A stretch of 64,000 nucleotides of DNA from Bdellovibrionales bacterium (GCA_016713585.1 JADJOV010000003.1:62001-126000), one strand, 5' to 3'. Positions 1 to 9,325 are shown, numbered from the stretch's first letter. Numbers and translations are program-made. Notes: generated by a model from the sequence alone, not told the origin.

Positions 1-1
1 A

Positions 2-340
2 GATGGTTATGTTGAGACTCTGTTTGGCCGACGTCGCACCATTGAGGAATTACATTCAAAAAGCCCAGCCATTCGAAAGTTTGGAGAAAGAGCGGCAATC
101 AATGCGCCAATCCAGGGCACGGCGAGTGATTTGGTTAAAAAAGCGATGATTGAAATCGAGCGACAAATTCCTGTGCCCATGTTGCTTCAAGTCCACGATG
201 AACTTATTTTCGAAGATACGGAAGCTCAATTACATAAATATGTTGGCGTGATTCAGAAGGCGATGGAAGGCGTGGCTGAACTCAGAGTGCCACTTAAAGT
301 CAATACCAAGATTGCTGTCAATTGGGATGAGGCCCATTGA
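2..340 (+). CDS. polA: DNA polymerase I, C-terminal end (partial)
   Basis: This is the last 112 residues of the polymerase domain of DNA polymerase I, which fills Okazaki-fragment and repair gaps. The frame is open from base 2 and the gene begins outside the window. The reading contains GYVETLFGRRR near the start, then ERAAINAPIQGTASD (the conserved helix before motif C), then QVHDELIFE, the family A motif C whose His-Asp pair lies at the polymerase active site. It ends with the usual short tail at a TGA at 338-340. The next gene is convergent and starts nine bases further on. The family assignment is firm; only the missing 5' part is unknown. Confidence 0.97.
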   Translation, partial: DGYVETLFGRRRTIEELHSKSPAIRKFGERAAINAPIQGTASDLVKKAMIEIERQIPVPMLLQVHDELIFEDTEAQLHKYVGVIQKAMEGVAELRVPLKVNTKIAVNWDEAH

Positions 341-349
341 TATGCTTGT

Positions 350-994
350 TTACTCTGTTTCCCAACCCACGACTTTTCCGCCCTCAAAATAAACGAATCG
401 TTTTTCTTGCCGGTAGCCATCGGAAGTTGCAAGGGTTCTGATGTATTTCCAGCGTTCATTTCTATTGAGGGGATTTCCAGAAATATCGCGAGCGACGGGC
501 TCACCCCAGGATTTGATGACGAAATCGGCAGGCATTCCCAGGGCAATGTCCTGGTTTCCAATGAGCGCTTTCATTTCAGGAGAGGGGGAACTTGGCCGAC
601 TGTATATTTTGTTTTTTAAGATCCACTGATTGCGCTTTTCAAGATTTGGCTGTTTTAAGAATTCGATTTGTTCTGAATGATTTTTGAGCCAAGGCAATAT
701 TTTGGAGTATTGCTCTCTTTCCTTTTTTGAATCCAAGCGTTTCTCGAGGAGAGAAATCTGTTCTTTCAGTTCTGATGAATCAGTGGCCTCGGACGGCCGA
801 CCTTGATTCAAGGCCGTCGGACTCTTCTCTTGCGCGGAAGGGGAATCCTCAATGGCCCCTTTCCTTGATGATTTCTCCATGGATTTATCAAGAAGACTAC
901 ATCCAACTTGGTTGCCAAGAAGTGCACAGATTGAGCATACGAGCAATAGGTCTCGAATTGATTTAAGATAAGATGGTTTGGGCATCTGCTTCAT
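350..994 (-). CDS. Putative lipoprotein with SmpA/OmlA-like tail
   Basis: A 214-residue secreted protein of unknown role. An ATG at 994 follows an AAGGA-type ribosome site. The N-terminus has a basic stretch, a hydrophobic segment (about residues 15-30) and a Cys in NQVGC, a weak lipobox because Gln takes the usual Leu position. Residues 35-85 are polar and low complexity, followed by a short charged helix. The last 65 residues (GMPADFVIKSWGEP, then RFVYFEGGKVVGWE) resemble the small beta domain of SmpA/OmlA/BamE-like lipoproteins, where a GM..EV..LWGxP turn is typical. It is convergent with polA and probably monocistronic. The lipoprotein call is likely and the domain resemblance moderate. 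Confidence 0.72.
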   Translation of the reverse strand: MKQMPKPSYLKSIRDLLLVCSICALLGNQVGCSLLDKSMEKSSRKGAIEDSPSAQEKSPTALNQGRPSEATDSSELKEQISLLEKRLDSKKEREQYSKILPWLKNHSEQIEFLKQPNLEKRNQWILKNKIYSRPSSPSPEMKALIGNQDIALGMPADFVIKSWGEPVARDISGNPLNRNERWKYIRTLATSDGYRQEKRFVYFEGGKVVGWETE

Positions 995-1310
995 TTTTTA
1001 AATCCTTGTGCTTCTTTGAAGGTCCATCTGTTCGCATTGGTTTATAGTACAACCTAACACGATTTGTGGATAGCCAAGTCGGTCACTCGTCAGACAAAAG
1101 TCGAGTCAAGCAGCGGCCTGGCTTTAGAAAAAGTCAGCAGTTCCGAACGAGACTTGTATCCTATCTTTGATAAGGACCTCCTGGTATCGGGAAAATATTT
1201 TTTCCCAACATCGCCCGGCGTTAGAGGATGGTCGAATTGGCCAGCAAGCTGACTCGATAGTTACCCGTAAGACACAAACACAATGGTCGTCAGGCCGTAC
1301 TGAATGTGGC
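995..1310. other. Gene-free stretch beside IS remnants
   Basis: I find no convincing coding region, RNA gene or repeat here. It includes the upstream region of the lipoprotein gene at 994 and runs into the decayed transposase. Short open frames on both strands look like noise. Confidence 0.5.
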
Positions 1311-1740
1311 CCTATAATCAAAGCCGGCACCTGAAAACTCAGCAAGTTTCGACCACATGGTGATTGGGCATCACTGCGATTTTTCTGCATGTTTCAGAAT
1401 ATTTTTCCAATCTCGTCCCCAGGCAAATGTGTATAAGGACGTGCGAGCCAAAACTGAAAATGATTTCCATTATCTTTCCTGATGAGTGGTCGCCCGACCC
1501 TCGATTTCGCCCCCATGGCGCGCAATCAATGCTGTGATCGTGCGAATGAACTTTCGATAGAGGGAGAGTTTCGTCAATACAACAACCAGATGCAAATGGT
1601 TGCCCACATTGACTAGCTCAAATTTTCACCCCACATTTTTTAGCCCAAGCTCGGATGGTTCTATCAACAAAGTCGCATGTTGGCAGGAGCTTGGGCCGGC
1701 CCTGGACTGAGAACAATATGCACGGGCTCTTTAGTTGAAA
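1311..1740 (-). pseudogene. Decayed Y1-type (REP-associated) transposase
   Basis: Fragments of a single-domain Y1 tyrosine transposase (IS200/RAYT group) can be read on the minus strand in shifting frames. From about 1740 downward the first frame gives DRTIRAWAKKCGVKI and then stops. A shifted frame continues at about 1620 with FELVNVGNHLHLVV, holding the HxH metal-binding motif typical of Y1 transposases. It continues with LYRKFIRTITALIARHGGEI and then stops. A third frame near 1430-1390 gives AWGRDWKNILKHAEKSQ, a typical C-terminal block. Several frameshifts and stops in about 430 bp show an inactive relic. It probably marks a past insertion, as does the DDE transposase remnant beside it. 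I saw no REP-like repeats around it. Confidence 0.75.
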
Positions 1741-1888
1741 GAGGCCTTGCTTTTTTGGATGACGCGCAAAGGCAACCTCCAAAAACCTCTGACGTTTTTC
1801 AAAAAGAAAGCTGTGTTGGCTTGCTCACATTCCTCATCATGTTCAAGTAGCGATACATTTTTTAATCGATTCAAGGATTTTTTGCAAC

Positions 1889-3170
1889 ATGAAAATACTA
1901 AAATTTACCTCTCAACTTTTACCGAATTGGTTGTCTGAGTTGGATCAGGTCCCCGATGGTCGCCTGCAAAGTCGCTGCAAATACAGCATGAAAGAGACCC
2001 TCTTCTCTGGGATAATGATGTTTTGCTTGTTATCGCTCGCCGCGCTCCTTCACCCTGGAACATCGTGGCAATGAGCTCCTTGGACAATTTCAGCTGTTTC
2101 ATCAGTCATCAGACATTCCTGACGAAGACAGTTTCCGATACATTCTTGAATCAGTGACAACGGACTCAGTGAATTTGATTCTAAAAAAGATTCACCAAAG
2201 TTGAGCGGCAGAAAATACTTGATGCCGAGAAGTTTTTGGCTCACTGGATCTTCTTTCACTTGACGGAACGGGTCAATCTCAAGTTGCAAAGTCAATTGTG
2301 AATTTTGTTTGACCAGAAACTCGAGTGATGGTCGGACTCATTTCATGCATGGCCAACTCCTTGCTTCCTTGACAAACCAGAGCGGAAAATACTCAATGCC
2401 TCTGCAATTTGAGCCGATCCAGAAAGACAGCACTAGACTCAATACTCCAAGAATGATGCGAACTCAATGCTGCAAAAGACTCTTGCAAAACTCCGTACTG
2501 AATTTCCAAAACGCAATTTTTGCATTCTAGCCGACAATTTATTGGCTGTTGATCCAATTTTGTCTGTCATCGAAATTTCTCGGAAATACATCGTAACCGC
2601 CAAGTCAGATCGCAACAAAGAAGTTTTTTTATGTTTGAATACCTTGGAAGCAAAAGCAACAATTAGAAAGGCTCGACTCAAAGGGACATCTGCACCGATA
2701 CGAATGGACTCAGAATCTTCCTCTCAAACAATATTCTAAAACTGAAAAACAAGTACTAACAAATCTTGTCGTTTACCAGGAGCTTAGCCTGGAAGGCGAG
2801 ATTCTTTATCAAAGCTCCTGGGTTACAAATCTTCCTGTCGACAAATGGAATGTCACATTGTTGGTTTGCAGCTAGAGCCCGCTTTGGAATTGAAAACAGA
2901 AATTTCAACGAACAAAAAATCTTGGATTTCATATAGAGCAATTTCGGACACTCTGGAAATCTTCCCAATGTTTTTTTGGTCTTGCACAAATCGCACAATT
3001 ATTTTCCATTCTATTTAAGCATTGGAAATTGGGGGCCATTGACATTAAGAGAGTCGGGAGCTGTCGAAGATATTTTGAAAAACTCGCGGTCGTTGTAGCT
3101 GAACTGGATCTTGGAGCTACGATGAAGTATGAAATGCCAAATTATCTGAAATTTGATTTTGATTCGACTT
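1889..3170 (+). pseudogene. Decayed DDE transposase (IS4-superfamily-like)
   Basis: A nearly full-length but heavily broken transposase. Colinear blocks appear in different plus frames. The N-terminus (1889 on) begins MKILKFTSQLLPNW and continues KYSMKETLFSGIMMFCL. Next come IPDEDSFRYILESV (about 2113), SLDGT (about 2258), THFMHGQLLASLTNQSGKY then MPLQFEPIQKDS (2336-2435), CELNAAKDS, and KRNFCILADNLLAVDP (2508-2556) with the acidic residue of the RNase H fold. The block WVTNLPVDKWNVTLLVCS lies near 2819, RFGIENRNFNEQKI (about 2880) contains the catalytic Glu region, and NFGHSGNLPNVFLVL is near the end. Block order and spacing match DDE transposases with a DG..K.DCE.NA.KR region (ISNCY-like as I recall). 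The 5' and 3' limits are approximate and I found no terminal inverted repeats. Confidence 0.8.
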
Positions 3171-3267
3171 GAAAAAATGGGGCTGACAATTCACAAACTC
3201 CGCCCCATCCAGACCCCAATCCCCAAAAACCTTTGGCATCCCCCAAAGATCAAAGTCCAAACCAGAC

Positions 3268-3292
3268 CCTGAGAAATTGATGATTTCTCAGG
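3268..3292. repeat. Perfect 10-bp inverted repeat (hairpin)
   Basis: The arms CCTGAGAAAT and ATTTCTCAGG are perfect complements separated by a 5-base loop. It lies between the decayed DDE transposase and the 3' end of the minus-strand hydrolase gene. No T-tract follows on either strand, so an intrinsic terminator is only possible. It could also belong to the insertion remnant. Confidence 0.6.
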
Positions 3293-3420
3293 ACGATACA
3301 TTTTCCTTTAGGAAAGAGAAAGCAATAAAGTCTCATTTTTATGCAAATGCCCATGAACTAGGCAGAATGGGTAGTGAAATCAGGAGTCTCATTCGGAATC
3401 GCTGAGAAAAAGTGGACTGA

Positions 3421-4236
3421 CTAGGGTTTTTCGAGGCCAGTCAGGAACGGGACGACCGCAGACCAATATTGCGGAAAAGCATCAAGGTTGTTATGTTCAC
3501 CCTCCGGAAAAGTCACAAGTTGACTGTCTTCAACAAGGTGCTTTAGAAATTCACCATGCGCATAGGGAATAACTTGGTCGCCAGTTCCATGCAGAATAAG
3601 AATGGGAATTGGCTTAAGTTGTGGAAGCCATTTTTCATTATCAAGATCAAATCGAGAAAAAGATTCTGGCAAAAATGGATAAATTTCATGTCCCAATTTT
3701 GCAACACTTCGATAAGGCGTCTCTAGAATTAAACCAGTGGGTCGGACTTCATGGGCCAAGCTTGTCGCGATTCCAGAACCAAGACTTCTTCCATACAGGA
3801 CCAAGGGCAGAGTTGTGTGTCTCTTTGAAATCTCTTGGCACAAAAGACGACCCACCTCAAGGAGTGGTTTCTCGTTCTTTGGCAAGTGCCCTGTGCTCTT
3901 TCCATACCCAGGATAGTCCATGATCCATACGCTCCATCCTGTTTTTTCGGAAATGCGCGCAGCTGTCAATCCCCAGTCTTTGAGACTGCCGGCGTTCCCG
4001 TGAAAGTAGAGAAGCACGCCTTTTTGGCTTTCGGGATTGAAAGTCAAAAAGTTGATAATCTCACCAGAGTGAAGGGTTATTGTGGACTCCTTAAAGGCAA
4101 CCGGAAAAGTAAAAGCAAATTTTTGCGAAAGAACTTCAGGGAAGAAAAGAAGTTTTTCTTGATTGAAATAGAGCCAGCCGATCGCAGAAAGACACAAAAA
4201 CACTATTCCGATAATCCCACAGAGAAAAAACTTCAC
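3421..4236 (-). CDS. Membrane-anchored alpha/beta hydrolase (BEM46/ABHD13-like)
   Basis: A serine hydrolase of unknown substrate of about 271 residues. A GTG at 4236 is chosen as start because AAGGA lies seven bases upstream; a TTG at 4242 is also in frame. An N-terminal hydrophobic helix (about 5-24) should anchor it in the inner membrane with the hydrolase domain outside. Family features in order are YFHGNAGS (oxyanion HG), MDYPGYGKS, the nucleophile elbow GRSLGSG (Ser in GxSxG), ETPYRSV, HGTGDQVIP carrying the acid, and EGEHNN carrying the catalytic His. The complete Ser-Asp-His set and length fit the BEM46/ABHD13 family. It stands alone between the IS remnants and a divergent gene. Confidence 0.88.
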   Translation of the reverse strand: MKFFLCGIIGIVFLCLSAIGWLYFNQEKLLFFPEVLSQKFAFTFPVAFKESTITLHSGEIINFLTFNPESQKGVLLYFHGNAGSLKDWGLTAARISEKTGWSVWIMDYPGYGKSTGHLPKNEKPLLEVGRLLCQEISKRHTTLPLVLYGRSLGSGIATSLAHEVRPTGLILETPYRSVAKLGHEIYPFLPESFSRFDLDNEKWLPQLKPIPILILHGTGDQVIPYAHGEFLKHLVEDSQLVTFPEGEHNNLDAFPQYWSAVVPFLTGLEKP

Positions 4237-4577
4237 GGGCAATCCTTGTTTTCGACTATGGTAGTCTGGATCTGAGGTCTATTCAAGTCCAAGATCCTAT
4301 AAAGTCACCTTCGCGGTTTTCTAATTTCTTGAGATGACATGTCAGCTCCCCAGCGGTTTTCCTTCGACCCTTTCGAACGAGTCGGTTCGAGTCCGCCTGA
4401 ATCCGCAGTTGGACCTGTTATCTTTTTGAACTGACAGTCATCATTGGAGCCCCTTATGTTTCAGCCAAAGTCTGTATTTAACTGACCCTATGTGCAAAAA
4501 CAAGCTTCTAACCTTTATTTAGCGTGGCGGCTTCCAGGTTCATCAAAAGTAAGTCAGACTATTTTTGGAGGAAATTT
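4237..4577. other. Divergent intergenic region, no gene seen
   Basis: This gap of about 340 bases separates the leftward hydrolase gene from the rightward secreted-protein gene, so promoters for both should lie here. I could not pick a convincing -35/-10 pair. A short inverted repeat TCGAAC/GTTCGA occurs at about 4373-4390, part of which resembles a tRNA T-arm without the rest of a cloverleaf. Confidence 0.4.
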
Positions 4578-5718
4578 ATGAACACTTTGTCTTTTTTATT
4601 GGTGGTCCAATTTATAGGATTTTCTTATTTTGCAAATGCAACAGCTAGTTTGTACATGGAACTACCAAAAAGAATCGAACGTGCTTACTACATGAGTCCA
4701 GATCTTCGCTTTAAGGTTAACTCTGCAAATGATTATTCTATTTTAGACACAAAAGAGAATAATGAAATAGTTTGTGACAATCATATTCTTCGCGGCGCTG
4801 AAATTCAGTGGTCGCGTGATAATCTATTTGGTGCGATTTCACTGCCGATTAATGGGAAGAGATCAGTATATATCGTCGATGTAAGAAATCACACATGTAG
4901 CTTAAAGTATACTGGTAGTAATAGTGTAACGCTAGGAAAATTTTCCTTAGATAGTCTGACTTACGCTTTCACAGTGCCAAATAAAAATGAATTATATGTA
5001 AATAATCTTAGTTCAAATACTAAACACAAATTGGAGTTGGTTCATAACTTAAGAGAGGAGAAAGTAGCTCAAATTACGAACGATGATATATTCCTAGTTG
5101 AATCTAGTACTTATTCAAAACCAAGTAGAGTTGTAATCATAGATAGGAAGACGTTTCAGCAAGTGGGAGAGTTCACAGGAGTTCCTTTTTAATTCTTGAA
5201 AATGGATTTCACTTGTTTGGTCCGATAAGACGCAAATTAGTGCCTTTGATAGAACCGGAAAAATTCTTAAAGTGATTGATTTTGGATTTGACAATAAATG
5301 TGTGAACTCAATTGGATACCCGCCTGTGAATGAATTCGACTACGACGCTGATCGATTGGTTTTCGCGACTCGATGCCATATGGCTGATTCGAATCCCGTG
5401 TATTTGGAATCTTCTGTGGTTCATGAGTTAAATTTACAGAATTTCAATATTGCAAAAACACAAAATTTTGATTTTCCAATTAGGATGGTGAAGTTCGATG
5501 GCGATATAACGAATTTTTTGTCTCTCAGAAAATCTGATAAGCCTGCGGACTTTGCTTTAAGCGAATTTAATATTTTAAGTTATCGAGGATCAGACTTTGT
5601 AGGAAGGACTTCTTCTAGAATTGGGTATGGTAAAGATGGCGGATATTTAGCTCGTGATTTTCGCGGTATGCTTTATTGGTATTTTGATTCAAATAAAGTA
5701 TTGGAGCTTGCACGTTAA
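4578..5718 (+). CDS. Secreted protein of unknown function, possibly WD/propeller-like (two frameshifts)
   Basis: This reads as one gene of about 380 residues, split into frames 4578-5192 and 5200-5718. The start ATG at 4578 follows GGAGG by seven bases and opens a signal peptide (MNTLSFLLVVQFIGF, then ANATA). Adding one T to the T5 run at 5186-5190 and one G near 5213 joins the frames as PFLILENGFHLVWSDKTQIS with no stop. The body has repeated short beta-strand segments (YSILDTKENNEIVC, YIVDVRNHTCSL, VVIIDRKTFQQVG, SAFDRTGKILKVIDF) that resemble blades of a beta-propeller, but I recognise no family. The codon usage is more AT-rich than its neighbours. It is probably periplasmic or secreted; the breaks may be sequence errors. 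Confidence 0.65.
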
Positions 5719-5783
5719 TTTTTTACGATTTAAGTAATATTTCAAAACCCCTTGTTATTAGTCGTGGCCGTAGTCATCAAGGA

Positions 5784-5812
5784 TTGACCTAAAAAGTATT
5801 CCTTATGATAAT
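5784..5812 (+). promoter_or_regulatory. Candidate sigma-70 promoter for the motAB operon
   Basis: A -35 box TTGACC at 5784-5789 and a -10 box GATAAT at 5807-5812 are separated by 17 bases. It faces the GreA-tail gene starting at 5984, giving a leader of about 165 bases. The match is seen directly; activity is inferred. Confidence 0.5.
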
Positions 5813-5983
5813 CTCCGGAGTCTGGGAATTGGAATCTTTGTCAGCTGATCCGTTCCCTTGGAAGAAAAGCTATACTTCAAAAATTTCACGCCAGTCGCTA
5901 AATAGTCTTACATTGAATAACCTGACTCTCTAGCAAGGCTTTCTATCGAAGTGATCGAGCGTGTGTGTCAAGCGAGGTGTAAA

Positions 5984-6475
5984 ATGTTTGAAGAATTAAA
6001 TAAGGAAGAAATCTTCGCGGCAATTATTCAGGCCCTGGAAGAAGAACTCAGAAACGCAGTTTCGGCAGCACGAACTGCCTCGACGGATGCAACGAATGAG
6101 GAAAGCAAGCCTGAAAATAAATACGATACTCGTGCTCTAGAAGCCTCATATTTGGCCCGCGGACAGGCTCAAAGGGTCGCAGATTTGAAAGAGGCCTTGT
6201 TTGGCTTTAGGCGGTTAGATCTCAAAAAGTTCACTGATAACGACTCTATTTCATCAACCGCTTTGGTTGAGCTTCTATCAGAAGGTAAGAAGCAGATTCT
6301 GTTTTTTGCAGCGGCAGGGGGTGGAACCCAGGTTCTATACCGTGGGACAAAAATTCAGGTGATTACTCCTGCTACGCCTTTGGGGCAGGCCGTGCTCAAG
6401 TCAAAGGTGGGGGAAAATATTTTTGTGAAGGTTGGCAAGAGCGAGCGAGAGTTTGAGATCCTTCGAGTGAAATGA
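5984..6475 (+). CDS. GreA/GreB C-terminal-domain protein
   Basis: A 163-residue cytoplasmic protein. The ATG at 5984 follows GAGG at good spacing; an upstream frame from 5951 lacks a ribosome site. Residues 1-85 are acidic and helical (FEELNKEEIFAAIIQAL), with many Ala/Glu/Lys, probably a coiled coil. The last 70 residues contain LFFAAAGGGTQVLYRG and TPLGQAVLKSKVGENIFV, the pattern of the GreA/GreB C-terminal domain that docks on RNA polymerase. The N-terminus does not show the classic GreA acidic tip loop, so it may bind polymerase without stimulating transcript cleavage. It is the first gene of the operon that leads to motA and motB. The family call is by motif only. Confidence 0.75.
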   Translation: MFEELNKEEIFAAIIQALEEELRNAVSAARTASTDATNEESKPENKYDTRALEASYLARGQAQRVADLKEALFGFRRLDLKKFTDNDSISSTALVELLSEGKKQILFFAAAGGGTQVLYRGTKIQVITPATPLGQAVLKSKVGENIFVKVGKSEREFEILRVK

Positions 6476-6549
6476 AGAAATCAAGACATAAAGCTAGAAG
6501 TGAAGACTAGCCTCTCGAATTGAGATGGTTTCGCCGAACCAGTTTTAGA

Positions 6550-7400
6550 GTGAAAAAAATATTACTTTCAGTTTTTATTCTAGGGCTTTTTGGTTGCGGT
6601 GGAAAATATGCAATTAAGTCGTATCCATCTGATGCCAAAATCTATATCAAAGACCTCAAAAGTAACGAGAAGAAACTCATCGGCAATACGCCGCTACAGA
6701 TGGCTGAGGATAAGAAATTGGGCGATGTCTTTTTTGTGGTTGTTGAGAAGGAAAACTATCGACCAAAGGAAATCATGCTCAGAGTGAACGAAGGCGAAAG
6801 TTTGACTGTTGCTGCGACCCTTGATCCCCTTGTCGGAGGCGAAGGTGTCGACGGGCAGGGCTTGGCAAAAAAAGATGAGAATAAGGATAAGCCCCGGGAA
6901 GTCCTAAGAAAGAGGACGAACCCAAAGATTGGCAAAAAGAAATTGCCGATATGAAGTTGCGAATAGCGCTTTTGGAGAACACTACGTCCTTCTATAAGGA
7001 TGCCCTATTTTCTCCGCGTTTACTGGGAGGGGTTCCTACCAGCGATCGAGATCGGCGTGAAAATGTTGTTTCCTTAGTTTTTCAGGCCCAGCAAAAAGTC
7101 TCTCAAGGCAAAACTGATGAGGCTCTAGAAAAACTCGACAAAGCGTTGCAGCTCGATGAATACAGCGCCAACGCTTGGATGCTCAAAGGGTCGATTAAAT
7201 ACCTCAAGAAAGACTATTCTGGGGCTAAGCTTGCGTGGGAGCAGACCCTCAAGTTGGACCCATATAACAAGGCAGTCTATAAATATCTTAATACTGCCTA
7301 CAAGATGCTGAACATGGAGCCCCTAGCAGAGGATCCTGCCGCTTTGAGATATCCGGCGTCGACAGTTGAACTAAGTAAGAGGAATAGAAAAACGAAGTAG
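6550..7400 (+). CDS. PEGA-TPR lipoprotein upstream of motA (one frameshift)
   Basis: It reads as a single lipoprotein of about 283 residues, broken into 6550-6954 and 6951-7400. A GTG at 6550 opens MKKILLSVFILGLFGC, a clean lipoprotein signal; a TTG at 6520 is in frame but less signal-like. One extra C in the C4 run at 6892-6895 fuses the halves through PKKEDEPKDWQKEIADMKLR. Residues 18-95 carry a PEGA domain (SYPSDAKIYI, IGNTPLQ, VVVEKENYRPKE), then a Lys/Glu-rich linker and a short coil. The C-terminal 100 residues form two to three TPR units (GKTDEALEKLDKALQLDE, DYSGAKLAWEQTLKLDPYN). It would sit in the envelope and may scaffold the neighbouring MotA/MotB stator. Confidence 0.8.
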
Positions 7401-7443
7401 CTAACAACGTAGATAGTGATTCAGATAATGATGGGGATGGACT

Positions 7444-8259
7444 ATGAATAAAGCGGGCATGTTGGGAATGATTACAGCCATGGGAATATTGGCTTTTGCG
7501 ATCTTGGATTCGACCAAGAATGCGAAGATCTTTTTGGATCCCCATGGAATCGTAATTGTCGTCGGTGGAACTTTGACTGTGGCCCTACTGAGTTTCAGCT
7601 TTAGAAAACTCTACTTGGCGTTCAAGGTTTTCTTGAGAAAAATGCTGGGAAGAGAAAAAGATGATTATATGGGAACAATCAAATTGATCGTTGAGTTGGC
7701 TGAAGTCTACAGAGCAAATCCTAAGAATCTAGAGGCGACGGTTCCCGCGAACGCCCATCCTTTTTTGAAAGATGCAATCAAACTGATCGTGGGTTATGGA
7801 TTTTCGGCAGATGAAGTTGATGAGATCCTGGGAAATGCGCTGAAGGGTAAAAGTAAGAGAGATGAGGAAGAAAACAGAGTGTGGCATACGATTGCCAGAT
7901 TTCCACCAGCCTTTGGGCTCTTGGGGGCAACTCTAGGGATGATTGCTCTTTTGCAGACTCTGGGGGAGCCTGGCGCCCAGGATCGAATTGGGCCCGCTAT
8001 GGCGACGGCGTTAGTTGCTACGTTTTATGGATTGGTTGTGGCAAATTTATTTTTACTTCCGATTGCCGAAAAACTTGCAGCAGTAGCTACTTCAGACAAG
8101 AACGTCCGAGTGGTGATCAAGGCCGGGATGGTTATGATGGTTGAAAAGCGTCACCCAACTTTTATTGCTGAGTATTTGCAGTCCTACCTGTCACCAACCC
8201 AAAAGCAGCTGGCAGAGGGTGCGCCAAGAGACAGTAAGCGAGGGGCCCGTGCAGCCTGA
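7444..8259 (+). CDS. motA: Flagellar-type motor stator protein MotA
   Basis: A 271-residue inner-membrane ion-channel subunit that, with MotB, converts ion flow into force on a rotor. Four hydrophobic segments lie at about residues 5-22, 34-52, 153-175 and 185-212, with the large cytoplasmic loop between the second and third as expected. Conserved blocks are DPHGIVIVVGGTL in helix 2, RFPPAFGLLGATLGM in helix 3 and GPAMATALVATFYGL in helix 4. The ATG is preceded by a purine-rich GGGATGG. The stop overlaps the motB start by 11 bases, so translation is probably coupled. The C-terminal tail is basic and Ala-rich. Whether it serves flagella or another motor cannot be decided from sequence. Confidence 0.95.
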   Translation: MNKAGMLGMITAMGILAFAILDSTKNAKIFLDPHGIVIVVGGTLTVALLSFSFRKLYLAFKVFLRKMLGREKDDYMGTIKLIVELAEVYRANPKNLEATVPANAHPFLKDAIKLIVGYGFSADEVDEILGNALKGKSKRDEEENRVWHTIARFPPAFGLLGATLGMIALLQTLGEPGAQDRIGPAMATALVATFYGLVVANLFLLPIAEKLAAVATSDKNVRVVIKAGMVMMVEKRHPTFIAEYLQSYLSPTQKQLAEGAPRDSKRGARAA

Positions 8260-9325
8260 GCGAAAGGGGTCTCGAAGACGGCATGACGACGATGGCGATC
8301 ATGAATCCCACCCACCAGTCCACGATGAGTCCAATTGGTTAGTTTCTTATGCTGATCTGATGACTTTGCTTTTTGGATTCTTTGTCCTAATGTATTCACT
8401 TTCAAGAATTGATAAAGATAAGTTCGACGTTGTCAGAAAAGATATGGTGAAATATTTCGGAGGAAAACTGGTTGAAGAGCCTGGCGCTCCGGAAGGAATT
8501 AAAAAGTTAAGCACAGAGATGGAAAAGTCCATTGGCTTGACTCTGACAGATGACAAAAAGCAATTTAATGTCAAAGTCGAGGGAAATAATATTGTGGTCT
8601 CAATTGCCTCAGATATCTTGTTTCCGCCAGGATCTTCACGTCCCAGTGAAAAGGCCATAGGGTCAGTCAACAAAATTTATGAGTCCATTAAATCTAAGAA
8701 AATTGAAATGATCGAAGTCGAAGGGCACACGGATTCAGATCCGATTTCGACGCCAATCTTCCCATCGAATTGGGAGCTCTCAACCTCTCGGGCTGCGTCG
8801 ATTGTTCGAATATTTGAGAATTTGAATGTTCCACCCTCACAGCTAAAAGCCTCTGGCTATGCCAACAGTCGTCCTTTGGCCGATGATGTTGAGACCGAAG
8901 GATCCTTGCGATTGTCGAATAAACAGGCCAATCGTCGCGTCGTGCTTAATTTTAGAGTTGATCCTGAAAATGCAGATATTTTAAAAACCCTAGAAGCCCA
9001 AGGGCTAAAGACTGTGCGACCTGTGGGTGCGCCTGAGGTGGTGCCAGATTCGCCTAATGCCTCAACTTCGGTTAATGACCTGGCGAATTTACAGAAACTT
9101 TATGAGGAAACGAAAAAAGGTCTCGAAACGACAACCGGGCGCCTCAATGAAACGAAAGAAAAACAGAAGAAGATTTTGGAATTTGAAAAGATGCTCAACA
9201 AGACCAATGAAATGGAAAAAAAGGCCTTAGAGATAGAAACAAAGATAAATGAAATTAAACAGAAAAGCGAAGAGTCACTTCAAAAAACGCAGGAGAAATT
9301 GAAGCAAAATGAAAAAAAACGTTAG
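8249..9325 (+). CDS. motB: Stator protein MotB with long C-terminal coiled coil
   Basis: The peptidoglycan-binding stator partner of MotA, about 358 residues from a GTG at 8249 that follows AGGGG. The frame is open upstream to 8141 but that part overlaps motA. After a basic, His/Asp-rich N-terminus comes NWLVSYADLMTLLFGFFVL, the single membrane helix with the ion-binding Asp of the YADLMT motif. The OmpA/MotB domain (about 115-245) includes EGHTDSDPI, NWELSTSRA and GYANSRPL. After it comes an unusual tail of about 110 residues. Its last 80 are almost pure Glu/Lys/Asn coiled coil (KEKQKKILEFEKML, KALEIETKINEIKQ). This extension is not typical of MotB and may bind a periplasmic partner, perhaps the protein encoded next. 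Confidence 0.95.
   Translation: MQPERKGSRRRHDDDGDHESHPPVHDESNWLVSYADLMTLLFGFFVLMYSLSRIDKDKFDVVRKDMVKYFGGKLVEEPGAPEGIKKLSTEMEKSIGLTLTDDKKQFNVKVEGNNIVVSIASDILFPPGSSRPSEKAIGSVNKIYESIKSKKIEMIEVEGHTDSDPISTPIFPSNWELSTSRAASIVRIFENLNVPPSQLKASGYANSRPLADDVETEGSLRLSNKQANRRVVLNFRVDPENADILKTLEAQGLKTVRPVGAPEVVPDSPNASTSVNDLANLQKLYEETKKGLETTTGRLNETKEKQKKILEFEKMLNKTNEMEKKALEIETKINEIKQKSEESLQKTQEKLKQNEKKR

Noticed and set aside
4368..4412. A GGTTCGAGTCC stretch resembling a tRNA T-arm, within a short inverted repeat
   Set aside because: No matching acceptor stem, anticodon arm or CCA context could be found upstream, so I do not call a tRNA or an attachment site.
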